A model generated the notes under the pieces. That model made no database searches. It was not told the origin of the DNA and saw only the letters and a list, made by a program, of their open reading frames with translations. From the NCBI RefSeq assembly GCF_001014645.1, contig NZ_LASZ01000001.1, forward strand, positions 1-64,000: a DNA stretch of 64,000 nucleotides. The letters are read 5' to 3'. Numbering within the stretch: the first letter of the stretch is position 1; the number at the start of each line of letters is the position of its first letter. The position numbers and the translations under genes are program-made. The stretch comes from Luteimonas sp. FCS-9. Its GTDB lineage: Bacteria > Pseudomonadota > Gammaproteobacteria > Xanthomonadales > Xanthomonadaceae. Below, piece by piece: positions 52,095-61,265 of this stretch.

Positions 52095-54172
52095 GCGCGG
52101 TGATGCAGGCCGGCCCCAAGCGCATCTTCGAGCTGCTGCGCCACGGACTCGGCGCGCCGCTGCTGGTGCTGGCGCTGCTGGCGATGGTCGTGGTGCCGTT
52201 GCCGCCCTTCGTGCTCGACGTGCTCTTCAGCTTCAACATCGCGATCTCGCTGGTCGTGCTGCTGGCGGTGGTCTACGTCCAGCGACCGCTGGACTTCAGC
52301 ATCTTCCCGATCGTGCTGCTGATGACCACGATGCTGCGCCTGGCGCTGAACGTGGCCTCGACCCGCGTGATCCTGCTGCACGGCCAGAACGGCCCGGGCG
52401 CGGCCGGCAACGTGATCGAATCGTTCGGCGAGTTCGTCGTCGGCGGCAACTTCGCGGTCGGCATCGTCGCGTTCGCGATCCTGACGATCATCAACTTCAT
52501 GGTCATCACCAAGGGCGCGGGGCGGGTGTCGGAAGTCACCGCGCGCTTCATCCTCGATGCGATGCCCGGCAAGCAGATGGCGATCGACGCCGATCTCAAC
52601 GCCGGCCTGCTGACCCGCGAGGACGCCAAGGCCCGGCGCGAGGAGGTCCGCCAGGAAGCCGACTTCTACGGCGCGATGGACGGCGCCAGCAAGTTCATCC
52701 GCGGCGACGCGATCGCCGGCATCCTGATCCTGTTCGTGACGGTCGCCGGCGGTCTGGCGATCGGCATGCTCCAGCACGGCATGGCGTTCGGCGACGCGGC
52801 GGCGACCTACACGCTGCTGTCGATCGGCGACGGCCTGGTCTCGCAGCTCCCGGCGCTGCTGGTGTCCTCGGCGGTCGCGCTGCTGGTCACCCGCGCCTCG
52901 CGCAAGCAGGACATGGGCGGCGCGGTGACCGGCCAGGTGTTCGGCCAGCATCGGGCGCTGACGATCGCCGCGACCATCCTGCTGGTGGTCGGCCTGGTGC
53001 CCGGCATGCCGAACGTGGCGTTCCTGAGCCTGGCGGCGATCGTCGGCTATGGCGCCTGGGCGATGCGCAAGCGCAGCCTGGAGGCCGAGCGCGCGGCGGC
53101 CGATCCCGACCCCGCCCTGCCCGCGCCCGAGCAGGCCGCCAATGCCGAGCTGGGCTGGGACGACCTGCGCCCGGTCGACCCGCTGGGCCTGGAGGTCGGC
53201 TACCGGCTGATCCCGCTGGTCGACAAGGCACAGGGCGGCGAGCTGATGGCCCGCATCAAGGCCGTGCGCCGCAAGCTCACGCAGGACATCGGCTTCCTGA
53301 TCCCGCCGGTGCACATCCGCGACAACCTCGAACTGTCGCCCACCGCCTACCGGCTGCTGGTCCACGGCGTGCCGGTGGCGACCGCCGAGGTGCACCCCGA
53401 GCGGTTGCTGGCGCTCGATCCGGGCGGCGCGCTGCCGCCGATCGAGGGCATTCCCGGCAAGGACCCGGCGTTCGGGCTCGACGCGCTGTGGATCCTGCCG
53501 ATCCAGCGCGCCCAGGCCGAGGCCTCGGGCTACACCGTGGTCGACCCGGCCACCGTGGTCGCCACGCATCTTTCGCACCTGGTCCGCGAGCAGGCGCCCG
53601 AGCTGCTCGGCCACGAGGAAGTGCAGCAGTTGCTGGCGACCCTGGCACGCAGCGCGCCCAAGCTCGCCGAGGACCTCACGCCCAAGGCGCTGCCGCTGGC
53701 GGTGGTGGTGCGGGTGCTGCAGAACCTGCTGGTCGAGCGCATCCCGGTCCGCCAGCTGCGCCGCATCGCCGAGGCGCTGGTCGAGCACGCCGCGCACACC
53801 CAGGACCCCGGCCAGCTCACCGCCGCGGTGCGCAACGCGCTGGGCCGCTTCATCGTCCAGGAGATCGCCGGGCCCGCCACCGAGCTGCCGGTCTACACGC
53901 TGGCGCCCGCGCTGGAACGCGTCTTGCACGACTCCGCGCAGGGCACCGGCGCCGCGCTGGAACCGGGCCTGGCCGAACGCCTGCAGCAGAGCCTGGCCAA
54001 CTGCGCCGGCCAGCAGGAGGCCAGGAACGAACCGGCGGTGGTGCTGGTGCCCGGCCAGGTCCGCGCCGCCCTCGCGCGCCTGGTCCGGCACAGCGTCCCC
54101 AACCTCTCGGTGCTGTCCTACACGGAAGTGCCCGAGGACAAGCGGCTCAAGCTGCTGGGGACGATCAGTTGA
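52091..54172 (+). CDS. flhA: FlhA, export-gate protein
   Basis: 693 residues. About eight membrane helices are followed by a large cytoplasmic domain that docks FliI/FliJ and chaperone-substrate complexes. Conserved features are FPIVLLMTTMLRLALNVAST, the FHIPEP-type loop region (ITKGAGRVSEVTARFILDAM) and MPGKQMAIDADLNAGLL. The start is GTG at 52091, coupled to flhB; an ATG 12 bp later is an alternative. Confidence 0.96.
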   Translation: MSAVMQAGPKRIFELLRHGLGAPLLVLALLAMVVVPLPPFVLDVLFSFNIAISLVVLLAVVYVQRPLDFSIFPIVLLMTTMLRLALNVASTRVILLHGQNGPGAAGNVIESFGEFVVGGNFAVGIVAFAILTIINFMVITKGAGRVSEVTARFILDAMPGKQMAIDADLNAGLLTREDAKARREEVRQEADFYGAMDGASKFIRGDAIAGILILFVTVAGGLAIGMLQHGMAFGDAAATYTLLSIGDGLVSQLPALLVSSAVALLVTRASRKQDMGGAVTGQVFGQHRALTIAATILLVVGLVPGMPNVAFLSLAAIVGYGAWAMRKRSLEAERAAADPDPALPAPEQAANAELGWDDLRPVDPLGLEVGYRLIPLVDKAQGGELMARIKAVRRKLTQDIGFLIPPVHIRDNLELSPTAYRLLVHGVPVATAEVHPERLLALDPGGALPPIEGIPGKDPAFGLDALWILPIQRAQAEASGYTVVDPATVVATHLSHLVREQAPELLGHEEVQQLLATLARSAPKLAEDLTPKALPLAVVVRVLQNLLVERIPVRQLRRIAEALVEHAAHTQDPGQLTAAVRNALGRFIVQEIAGPATELPVYTLAPALERVLHDSAQGTGAALEPGLAERLQQSLANCAGQQEARNEPAVVLVPGQVRAALARLVRHSVPNLSVLSYTEVPEDKRLKLLGTIS

Positions 54173-54175
54173 AGG

Positions 54176-54333
54176 CCGGGATTCGGGATCGGGGAGTGGG
54201 GATTCGTAACGGCGAGTCCTGCGAATGCGGAGAGAACGCAATGAGATGTCTGAAACCGAGCACGAACAAGCGCGCGCCCCACCTGAGGACGGTGTCGGCT
54301 TTTGCGAATCCCCACTCCCCTATCCCGAATCCC
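54176..54333. repeat. Inverted GATTCGGG arms between flhA and flhF
   Basis: The left arm at 54176-54207 (CCGGGATTCGGGATCGGGGA type) is mirrored by the right arm at 54304-54333 (GCGAATCCCCACTCCCCTAT type), around about 100 bp without a recognised gene. The right arm ends five bases before the flhF ATG, and no ribosome-binding site is visible. Confidence 0.8.
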
Positions 54334-54338
54334 TGCCC

Positions 54339-55874
54339 ATGAACATCCGCCGTTTCGTCGCCGCCGACATGCGCAGCGCCCTGCAGATGGTGCGGGCCGC
54401 ACACGGGCCAGACGCCGTGATCCTGTCCAACCGCCGCACCGACGAAGGCGTGGAAATCGTGGCCGCGAGCAACTACGACGAGAGCGTGGTCCAGCGCGCC
54501 CTCGACGAGGCGCAACGGCGCGAGACGCCGGCGGCAGCGGCGACGGCGGCACCGGTCGACGCGCGCGAGCCGGACGCCGGCAGCGAATCGCCGTCCGAAC
54601 GCTGGCTGCGCGAGCTGGCGCCGGCCGGGGCCGAGACGGCCCCGCAGGCCCTCGCGCGCGTCGCACGTCCGGAGCCGCAGGTCGCGGCGTCGGCCACCGC
54701 GCCCACGCCCGGGCCCGCGCACGCCGAGGCCGCCCGGACGACCGGGACGGGCGCCGGATTCCCGTCGTTCGCCGAGCTGCTGGGTCGCGGACGGCCCCAG
54801 CACGCCCAGCCGACCGCCGAGGACGACGGGATTCCGTCGCCGGCGCCCCTGCGCACCGCGTCGCCGCCCGCCCCTGCCGCGCCGGTCGCCGCGACGCCCG
54901 CGCTCGTCGCCGTGCCCGCGCCGCCGGCGCCGGCCAGCGACGGCGAGCTGGCGCAGATGCGCGACGAACTGGCGCAGATGCGGCAGATGATCGAACGCGA
55001 GATGGCGCGCCTGACCGACGAGCGCCTGCGCGGCTCGCCGGCCCGCGGCCAGGTCATGGAGCTGATGGAGGACTACGGCTTCGATGCCGGTATCACCCGC
55101 GACGTCGCGCTGCAGATCCCGGCCGACACCCCGGCGCACCGCGTCCGCGGCCTGATGCTGGCGCTGCTGTCGCGGCGCCTGCCGATCTGTCCCATCGACC
55201 CGCTGGACGAGGCCGGCGTGATCGCGCTGGTCGGCCCGACCGGCGCCGGCAAGACCACGACGATCGCCAAGCTCGCCGCGCGCTATGCCGCCCGCCACCA
55301 GGCCCGCGACGTCGCGCTGGTGACCACCGACACCGTGCGCGTGGGCGGCCGCGAGCAACTGCACAGCTACGGCCGCCAGCTGGGCATCGCGGTCCACGAG
55401 GCCGACAGCGAGGCCGGCCTGATCCAGCTGCTGCAGCGGCTGCAGGACTATCGGCTGGTGCTGGTCGACACCGCCGGGCTCAGCCAGCGCGACCGCGCGC
55501 TCGCCGGCCAGCTGCACTGGCTGCGCGCCGCGCGCCAGGTGCGCACGTTGCTGGTGCTGCCGGCCAACACCCATTTCGCCGATCTCGACGAAGTCGTCCG
55601 CCGCTTCGAGGGCGCCCGTCCGCAGGGTGCGGTGCTGACCAAGCTCGACGAGACCGGACGGCTGGGCAGCGTGCTCTCGGTCGCGGTCGACCACGGCCTG
55701 CCGCTGACCTGGATCGCCGACGGCCAGCGCATCCCCGACGACCTGCACCGCGCCAATGCCGCCCATCTCGCACTCCGCCTTGAAGATCTCCGCCGGGATG
55801 CCGATAAGCCGATCGTCCCCACGCACGATCTCCACAACCCCGACTCCCAGAAGCACGACCATGCCGTCGCCTGA
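54339..55874 (+). CDS. flhF: FlhF, SRP-type GTPase setting the flagellar pole
   Basis: 511 residues. An N-terminal basic/B domain (MNIRRFVAADMRSALQMVRA) is followed by an Ala/Pro-rich linker and the SRP-like NG domain with P-loop GPTGAGKTT (299-307), LVDTAGLSQRD and LTKLDETGRLG. FlhF marks the pole where the basal body is built. The ATG at 54339 gives the family start. Its 3' end overlaps flhG by 14 bp. Confidence 0.96.
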   Translation: MNIRRFVAADMRSALQMVRAAHGPDAVILSNRRTDEGVEIVAASNYDESVVQRALDEAQRRETPAAAATAAPVDAREPDAGSESPSERWLRELAPAGAETAPQALARVARPEPQVAASATAPTPGPAHAEAARTTGTGAGFPSFAELLGRGRPQHAQPTAEDDGIPSPAPLRTASPPAPAAPVAATPALVAVPAPPAPASDGELAQMRDELAQMRQMIEREMARLTDERLRGSPARGQVMELMEDYGFDAGITRDVALQIPADTPAHRVRGLMLALLSRRLPICPIDPLDEAGVIALVGPTGAGKTTTIAKLAARYAARHQARDVALVTTDTVRVGGREQLHSYGRQLGIAVHEADSEAGLIQLLQRLQDYRLVLVDTAGLSQRDRALAGQLHWLRAARQVRTLLVLPANTHFADLDEVVRRFEGARPQGAVLTKLDETGRLGSVLSVAVDHGLPLTWIADGQRIPDDLHRANAAHLALRLEDLRRDADKPIVPTHDLHNPDSQKHDHAVA

Positions 55875-56712
55875 CCGTCCCGCCGCCGCCCCGTTCAAGC
55901 CCGTCCGCACCCTCGCCGTCACCGGCGGCAAGGGCGGCGTGGGCAAGACCAACGTGTCGGCGAACCTCGCCATCGCGCTCGCCGGCATGGGCCAGCGCAC
56001 GATGCTGCTCGACGCCGACCTGGGCCTGGCCAACCTCGACGTGCTGCTCGGCCTGTCGCCGCGGTTCACGCTGGCCGACCTCGTCGCCGGACGCTGCACG
56101 CTCGAGGAGGCGATCATCGAGGGGCCGGCGGGCGTGCTGATCGTGCCCGCCGCCTCCGGCCGCCGGCACATGGCCGAGCTGCGTCCGATCGAGCACGCCG
56201 GCCTGGTCAACGTGTTCAACGATCTGCAGCACGAGCTCGACCTGCTGGTCGTCGACACCGCCGCGGGGATCACCGATTCGGTGCTGACCTTCTGCCAGGC
56301 CGCGCAGGACGCGGTGGTGGTGGTCTGCGACGAGCCGGCCTCAATCACCGACGCCTACGCGCTGATCAAGGTGCTCGCGCGCGAGCGCGGCGTCGACCGG
56401 GTGCAGGTGGTCGCGAACATGGTCCGCAGCCCGCAGGAGGGTCGCGCGCTCTACGACAAGCTCGCGCGCGTGTGCGAGCGCTTCATCGGCGGCGTCTCGC
56501 TGAACTACCTGGGCGCGGTGCCGCAGTGCGAATGGCTGCGCACGGCGGTGCAGCGCCAGCAGGCCGTGGTGCGCGCCTACCCGGGCAGCCCGTCGTCGCA
56601 GGCGCTGGTGGAGATCGCGCGCCGCGTCGCCCGCTGGCAGGCGCCGACCGCGCCGCGCGGCCACGTCGAATTCTTCGTCGACCGGCTGCTGCGCCAGGGA
56701 GCGGCGGCATGA
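55861..56712 (+). CDS. flhG: FlhG (FleN), MinD-like flagellar number regulator
   Basis: 283 residues, a MinD/ParA-type ATPase. The deviant Walker A is TGGKGGVGKTNVSANLA (22-30 core), followed by LLDADLGLANLDVLLGL and DTAAGITDSVLTF. In polar flagellates it restricts flagellar number by antagonising FleQ and acting on FlhF. The overlap with flhF and the ATGA overlap with fliA show coupling. Confidence 0.95.
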   Translation: MPSPDRPAAAPFKPVRTLAVTGGKGGVGKTNVSANLAIALAGMGQRTMLLDADLGLANLDVLLGLSPRFTLADLVAGRCTLEEAIIEGPAGVLIVPAASGRRHMAELRPIEHAGLVNVFNDLQHELDLLVVDTAAGITDSVLTFCQAAQDAVVVVCDEPASITDAYALIKVLARERGVDRVQVVANMVRSPQEGRALYDKLARVCERFIGGVSLNYLGAVPQCEWLRTAVQRQQAVVRAYPGSPSSQALVEIARRVARWQAPTAPRGHVEFFVDRLLRQGAAA

Positions 56713-57464
56713 ACGCCGCCGCCCGCCAGTACCAGGCGGTCCAGCGCACCAGCGCACCGGACCCGGTCGTGGTGCACGCCGAACTGGTGCGCCGCATCGC
56801 CCACCACATCGCCGCGCGCCTGCCGGCGAGCGTCGAGATCGACGACCTGATCCAGGCCGGCATGATCGGCCTGCTCGAGGCCTCGCGCAGCTACGACGCC
56901 GAACAGGGCGCCTCGTTCGAGACCTACGCCTCGATCCGCATCCGCGGCGCGATGATCGACGAGATCCGCCGCGGCGACTGGGTGCCGCGTTCGGTGCACC
57001 GCCGGGCCCGCGAGGCCGCGGCCGCGATCCGCGAGATCGAGCAGGCCAGCGGCCGCGCCGCCAGCGCGCAGGAGGTGGCCGCCAAGCTGCAGATGCCGCT
57101 CGCCGACTACCAGCGCCTGCTCGAGGACGCCGCGCGCGGCCAGGTCCTGAGCCTGGACTCGCACGTCGAGGACCACGGCGAGGTCGAGCCGGCCAACCGC
57201 GACGGCGGCCCGACGCCGCAGGAGCAGCTGGTGCGCAGCGAGTTCGGCCGCGAACTGGTCGCCGCGATCGATCTGCTGCCCGAGCGCGAGCGCCTGGTGC
57301 TGTCGCTCTACTACGAACAGGAACTCAACCTCAAGGAGATCGGGGCGGTGCTGGGCGTGAGCGAATCGCGCGTGTGCCAGATCCACGGCCAGGCCGTGGT
57401 CCGCCTGCGCGGCCGCCTGTCCGCCTTCGAACTCGCAGACACCGGCATCGGCGACGCCGACTGA
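56709..57464 (+). CDS. fliA: FliA, sigma-28 for late flagellar genes
   Basis: 251 residues. Sigma regions 2 ([20 protein letters not shown], then [20 protein letters not shown]), 3 ([18 protein letters not shown]) and 4 ([20 protein letters not shown]) are all present. It recognises the TAAAGTTT-N11-GCCGATAA promoters found at five sites in this window and is inhibited by FlgM. The ATG overlaps the flhG stop. Confidence 0.97.
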   Translation: MNAAARQYQAVQRTSAPDPVVVHAELVRRIAHHIAARLPASVEIDDLIQAGMIGLLEASRSYDAEQGASFETYASIRIRGAMIDEIRRGDWVPRSVHRRAREAAAAIREIEQASGRAASAQEVAAKLQMPLADYQRLLEDAARGQVLSLDSHVEDHGEVEPANRDGGPTPQEQLVRSEFGRELVAAIDLLPERERLVLSLYYEQELNLKEIGAVLGVSESRVCQIHGQAVVRLRGRLSAFELADTGIGDAD

Positions 57465-57486
57465 TGCCCCACCCGTGGAGCCCGCT

Positions 57487-57879
57487 TTGAACAAGAACAT
57501 CCGTATCCTCGTGGTCGACGACTTCTCGACGATGCGCCGTATCGTCAAGAACCTGCTGTCGGACCTGGGCTTCAACAACACGGTCGAGGCCGAGGACGGC
57601 AACAGCGCGATGGCGGTGCTCCGCCAGGATGCGGTCGATCTGGTCATCACCGACTGGAACATGCCCGGCATGACCGGCATCGAGCTGCTGCGCGCGATCC
57701 GCGCCGACGCCAAGTTCCGCGCCCTGCCGGTGATGATGGTCACCGCCGAGGCCAAGCGCGAGCAGATCATCGAGGCCGCGCAGAGCGGCGTGAACGGCTA
57801 CATCATCAAGCCGTTCACCGCGCAGACGCTGGCCGAGAAGCTCGGCAAGATCTTCGAGCGCCTGGGGAACGCGGCGTGA
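57487..57879 (+). CDS. cheY: CheY, chemotaxis response regulator
   Basis: 130 residues. Acidic pocket [16 protein letters not shown], phospho-acceptor Asp56 in [13 protein letters not shown], Thr in MMVTAEA and Lys in YIIKPFTA. Phosphorylated CheY binds FliM to reverse rotation. The start is probably TTG at 57487, because GGAG at 57477-57480 is well spaced to it and the product begins [12 protein letters not shown] like its relatives. An in-frame GTG at 57475 would add four residues. It is followed by cheZ with a four-base overlap. Confidence 0.95.
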   Translation: MNKNIRILVVDDFSTMRRIVKNLLSDLGFNNTVEAEDGNSAMAVLRQDAVDLVITDWNMPGMTGIELLRAIRADAKFRALPVMMVTAEAKREQIIEAAQSGVNGYIIKPFTAQTLAEKLGKIFERLGNAA

Positions 57880-58496
57880 CCGCGACCGCTGCGACGGTCG
57901 CCGTCGACCGCGGCCAGCTCGCCGGTCTGCTGCACGACGCGCTCGAAGCGCTCGAGCGCGGCGACGAGGCCGGCTGGCGCCGGCAGGTCGATGCGCTCGC
58001 CGCCGCCCGCGCGCGCACGCCCGTCGACGGCCTGGGCCGGCTGGCGCGCGAGCTGGCGCAGGCGCTCGACACCCTGCCTGCTGCGCCCGCCGACGGCGGC
58101 CTGGACGATGCCTGCGCCCGTCTGGACCACGTGGTGACGATGACCGAGCAGGCCACGCACCGCACGCTGGACCTGATCGAGGACAGCCGCGCCCGGGTCG
58201 GCGCACTGCGCGCCGGCGCGCTCGATGCCGCACAGATCGCGACGATCGACGCGTTGCGTGACAACCTGCGCGAGATGGCGCTGGCGCAGAGCCACCAGGA
58301 CCTGGGCGGCCAGATCATCCGCCGCGTGGCCGGCATCGTACGCGGCGTGCACGAAGGCTTCGGCGCGCTCGGCCTGCCGCCATCCGATCCGCAGGAGGAT
58401 CGCCTGCGCGCCTCCGGCCCGGCCGTCGCCGGACTCGACGGCGGCACCGTCGGCCAGGACGACGCCGACGACCTGCTCTCGCGCCTGGGACTCTGA
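57876..58496 (+). CDS. cheZ: CheZ, CheY-P phosphatase
   Basis: 206 residues, helical. The catalytic Gln is in [16 protein letters not shown]. The extreme C-terminus [14 protein letters not shown] is the CheY-binding peptide. It removes the phosphate from CheY. The start is GTG, coupled to cheY; cheA follows after three bases. Confidence 0.93.
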   Translation: MTATAATVAVDRGQLAGLLHDALEALERGDEAGWRRQVDALAAARARTPVDGLGRLARELAQALDTLPAAPADGGLDDACARLDHVVTMTEQATHRTLDLIEDSRARVGALRAGALDAAQIATIDALRDNLREMALAQSHQDLGGQIIRRVAGIVRGVHEGFGALGLPPSDPQEDRLRASGPAVAGLDGGTVGQDDADDLLSRLGL

Positions 58497-58499
58497 GCC

Positions 58500-60464
58500 A
58501 TGCAGTTCCCGCCCGACATCGCCGCGGATTTCGTGCTCGAGGCGCGCGAGCTCCTCGTCGACCTGGGCGGGCAGCTGGTCGAGCTGGAGCAGACGCCCGA
58601 CGACCGCGAGCAGCTCAACGCGGTCTTCCGCGCGTTCCACACGCTCAAGGGCGGCGCCGGTTTCCTCGGCGCGACCGCGCTGGTGACGCTGTGCCACGCC
58701 GCCGAGGAGACCCTGGGCGCCGCGCGCTCGGGCACGGCAACGCTGCTGCCGCGGCACTTCGACGCCGCGCAGCAGTCGCTGGACTGGCTGCAGGCGATGG
58801 TCGACGCGGTCGAGGCCGGCACCGACGTGCCGCATGCCCCGCCCGAGCTGATCGCCGGCTTCGCGCTGGACGCCGCCCCGCGCGCGGCGCCGGCCACCGT
58901 GCCCCGCGCCGCGCCGGTGGCCGCGGTGCCCGCCACTACCGGCGGCGACATGATCGACGACGACGAGTTCGAGGCGCTGCTCGACCAGTTGCACGGCGCC
59001 GCCGCGCCGGGGACATCCGTGCCCGCGCCTGCCCCCGGGCCGGACGATCCGATCGACGACGCCGAGTTCGAGGCACTGCTCGACCGCCTGCACGGCACGG
59101 CCGCGCCGGGCGCAGGCGCCGCGCCCGGCAACGCCGACACGATCGACGACGACGAATTCGAGGCGCTGCTCGACCAACTGCACGGTGCGCACGCACCCGG
59201 CGCGCAGCCGGTCGCGGCGCAGACGCCGGTGGCGGTTCCCGCAGCGCCGGTCCCCGCACCCCGCGCCGCGCCGCCCGCCGCTGCAAAACCCGCCGGCGCT
59301 GCGCCGGCACCGGCCGAGCGCGAGCAGACGGTCCGCGTCGACACCCGCCGGCTCGACGCGATCGTCGACCTCGTCGGCGAACTGGTGCTGGCCCGCAACC
59401 GCCTCAAGACGCTGCGCGCACGGCTGCGCGACGAGGACCTCGACCGCGCCGTCGCCACGCTCGACAACGCCACTGCCCGCCTGCAGGGCGCGGTCATGCG
59501 CACGCGCATGCAGCCGGTCGGCAAGGTGTTCTCGCGCTTTCCGAAGGTCGCCCGCGACGTGGCGCGCGCGCTCGACAAGGAAGTGGACCTGGAGCTGGTC
59601 GGCGCCGACACCGAGCTCGACCGCAACCTCGTCGAGGCGCTGGCCGATCCGCTGATCCACCTGGTGCGCAACGCGATCGACCATGGCGTCGAGACGCCGG
59701 AGCTGCGCGAGGCGACCGGCAAGCCGCGCGCCGGCAAGGTCCGGCTGATCGCCCAGCAGCAGGGCGACTACGTCGGGATCGAGGTCCAGGACGACGGCGC
59801 CGGCATCGACCCCGAGCGCCTGCGCGCCAAGGCCCGCGAGAAGGGCCTGATCGACGCCGAGTCGGCCGCGCGCCTCAATGCCGAGGAATGCCTGCACCTG
59901 ATCTTCCTGGCCGGCCTGTCGACCCGCAACGAGGTCAGCGACATCTCCGGCCGCGGCGTCGGCATGGACGTGGTGCAGTCGCGCATCCGCGAGCTCGGCG
60001 GACAGATCCAGGTGCAGTCCGAGCTCGGCCGTGGCAGCCGCTTCACGCTGCGCGTACCGCTGACGCTGGCGATCCTGCCGACCCTGCTGGTGCATGCCGC
60101 GGGCGATGCCTACGCGCTGCCGCTGGCGCGGGTGCAGGAAGTGCTGCACGCGCCGGCGCACACGGTCAACTGGTTCGACGGACGCGCCGCGCTCGACCGC
60201 CGCTCGCACACGCTCTCGCTGCTGGACCTGCGCCACTGGCTCGACCGGCCCGCGCTCGAGGCCGCCCTGCTGACCATCGTCGTGCTGCAGCGCGGGGACA
60301 GCCGCTTCGGGCTGGTCGTCGACGAAGTGCGCGGCCGCGAGGAGGTGGTCATCAAGCCGCTGCCGCGGGCGCTGCGCGGACTGCCCGGCTACGCCGGCGC
60401 AACGCTGATCGGCGACGGGCGGCTCGCGCTGATCCTCGACGTCGACGCGCTGCGCGGGCCCTGA
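58500..60464 (+). CDS. cheA: CheA, chemotaxis histidine kinase with FliM-like linker repeats
   Basis: 654 residues. The P1 HPt domain has His47 in FHTLKGGAGFLGA. The linker where a P2 domain would be (about 150-230) holds three near-identical repeats of about 31 residues, each with an IDDDEFEALLDQLHG-type core (the middle copy reads IDDAEFEALLDRLHG). A P3 dimerisation domain, a P4 ATPase (LIHLVRNAIDHGVETPELR, DDGAGIDPERL, SGRGVGMDVV) and a P5 CheW-like domain (to 650) follow. The repeats resemble the FliM CheY-binding peptide in this same window (LSQDEIDALLHG), suggesting they recruit CheY in place of P2. Confidence 0.95.
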   Translation: MQFPPDIAADFVLEARELLVDLGGQLVELEQTPDDREQLNAVFRAFHTLKGGAGFLGATALVTLCHAAEETLGAARSGTATLLPRHFDAAQQSLDWLQAMVDAVEAGTDVPHAPPELIAGFALDAAPRAAPATVPRAAPVAAVPATTGGDMIDDDEFEALLDQLHGAAAPGTSVPAPAPGPDDPIDDAEFEALLDRLHGTAAPGAGAAPGNADTIDDDEFEALLDQLHGAHAPGAQPVAAQTPVAVPAAPVPAPRAAPPAAAKPAGAAPAPAEREQTVRVDTRRLDAIVDLVGELVLARNRLKTLRARLRDEDLDRAVATLDNATARLQGAVMRTRMQPVGKVFSRFPKVARDVARALDKEVDLELVGADTELDRNLVEALADPLIHLVRNAIDHGVETPELREATGKPRAGKVRLIAQQQGDYVGIEVQDDGAGIDPERLRAKAREKGLIDAESAARLNAEECLHLIFLAGLSTRNEVSDISGRGVGMDVVQSRIRELGGQIQVQSELGRGSRFTLRVPLTLAILPTLLVHAAGDAYALPLARVQEVLHAPAHTVNWFDGRAALDRRSHTLSLLDLRHWLDRPALEAALLTIVVLQRGDSRFGLVVDEVRGREEVVIKPLPRALRGLPGYAGATLIGDGRLALILDVDALRGP

Positions 60465-60480
60465 GCGCAGGGGCCGCGAC

Positions 60481-60507
60481 TCAAGTCGCCGCGGACCGCG
60501 CCGATAT
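60481..60507 (+). promoter_or_regulatory. Sigma-28 promoter for motC
   Basis: TCAAGTCG, 11 bp, GCCGATAT. The -35 octamer is identical to that of cheV. The motC ATG at 60515 lies exactly seven bases after the -10 element, the same spacing as at cheV. Confidence 0.85.
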
Positions 60508-60514
60508 CGCGATC

Positions 60515-61255
60515 ATGGACATCTTCAGTGTCGTCGGTCTCGTGCTCGCCCTGCTCGCCCTCGTCGGCGGCAGCATCCTCAAGGGTGCCGGGCTGGGCGC
60601 GCTGTGGTCGCCGGCGGCCTTCGTCATCGTCATCGTCGGCACATTCGCCTCGATCCTGCTGCACACACCGCCGAGCGTGTTCAAGCGGGCACTGCGGATC
60701 GTGCGCTGGACGATCCGACCGCCGACCGCCGACCGTGGCGCGCTGGTCGCGCAACTGCTCGAATGGAGCAACGTCTCGCGCAAGCAGGGCCTGCTGGGCC
60801 TGGAGACCTACGTCGAGTCGCAGAGCGACCCGTTCCTGCGCAAGGGCCTGCAGATGCTCGTCGACGGCGTCGAGCCCGAGGCGATCCGGCACATGCTCGA
60901 GATCGAGCTGCAGGGCGAGGAGCAGCAGGACCTGGCCGCGGCCAAGGTGTTCGAGGGCATGGGCATCTATGCGCCGACGCTGGGCATCGTCGGTGCCGTG
61001 CTCGGCCTGATCGCGGTGATGAAGAACCTGGCCGACCCGTCCAAGCTCGGTCACGGCATCGCCGCCGCGTTCACCGCGACGATCTACGGCATCGCCTCGG
61101 CCAACCTGTTCTTCCTGCCGGTCGCCTCCAAGCTCAAGAGCGTGATCGGCAGGCGCAGCGGCGAGCGCGAGCTGGCGATCGAGGGCCTGATCGCGATCGC
61201 CCAGGGCGAGAACCCGCGCAACATCGAGGCCCGGCTGGCCGGCTTCCTGCACTGA
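60515..61255 (+). CDS. motC: MotC, MotA-family stator protein
   Basis: 246 residues with four membrane helices in the MotA arrangement: FSVVGLVLALLALVGG, FVIVIVGTFASILLHT, then the cytoplasmic loop, then YAPTLGIVGAVLGLIAVM and TATIYGIASANLFFLPVAS. With MotD it forms the stator, here presumably proton-driven. The pairing with motD and the ParA-like gene is that of the MotCD set of Pseudomonas. The message is probably leaderless. Confidence 0.92.
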   Translation: MDIFSVVGLVLALLALVGGSILKGAGLGALWSPAAFVIVIVGTFASILLHTPPSVFKRALRIVRWTIRPPTADRGALVAQLLEWSNVSRKQGLLGLETYVESQSDPFLRKGLQMLVDGVEPEAIRHMLEIELQGEEQQDLAAAKVFEGMGIYAPTLGIVGAVLGLIAVMKNLADPSKLGHGIAAAFTATIYGIASANLFFLPVASKLKSVIGRRSGERELAIEGLIAIAQGENPRNIEARLAGFLH

Positions 61256-61265
61256 CCCTTCGGCG

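Noticed and set aside
57798-60236. 812-codon minus-strand frame over cheZ and cheA
   Set aside because: Antisense shadow; spans two genes with firm assignments and encodes no recognisable domain.
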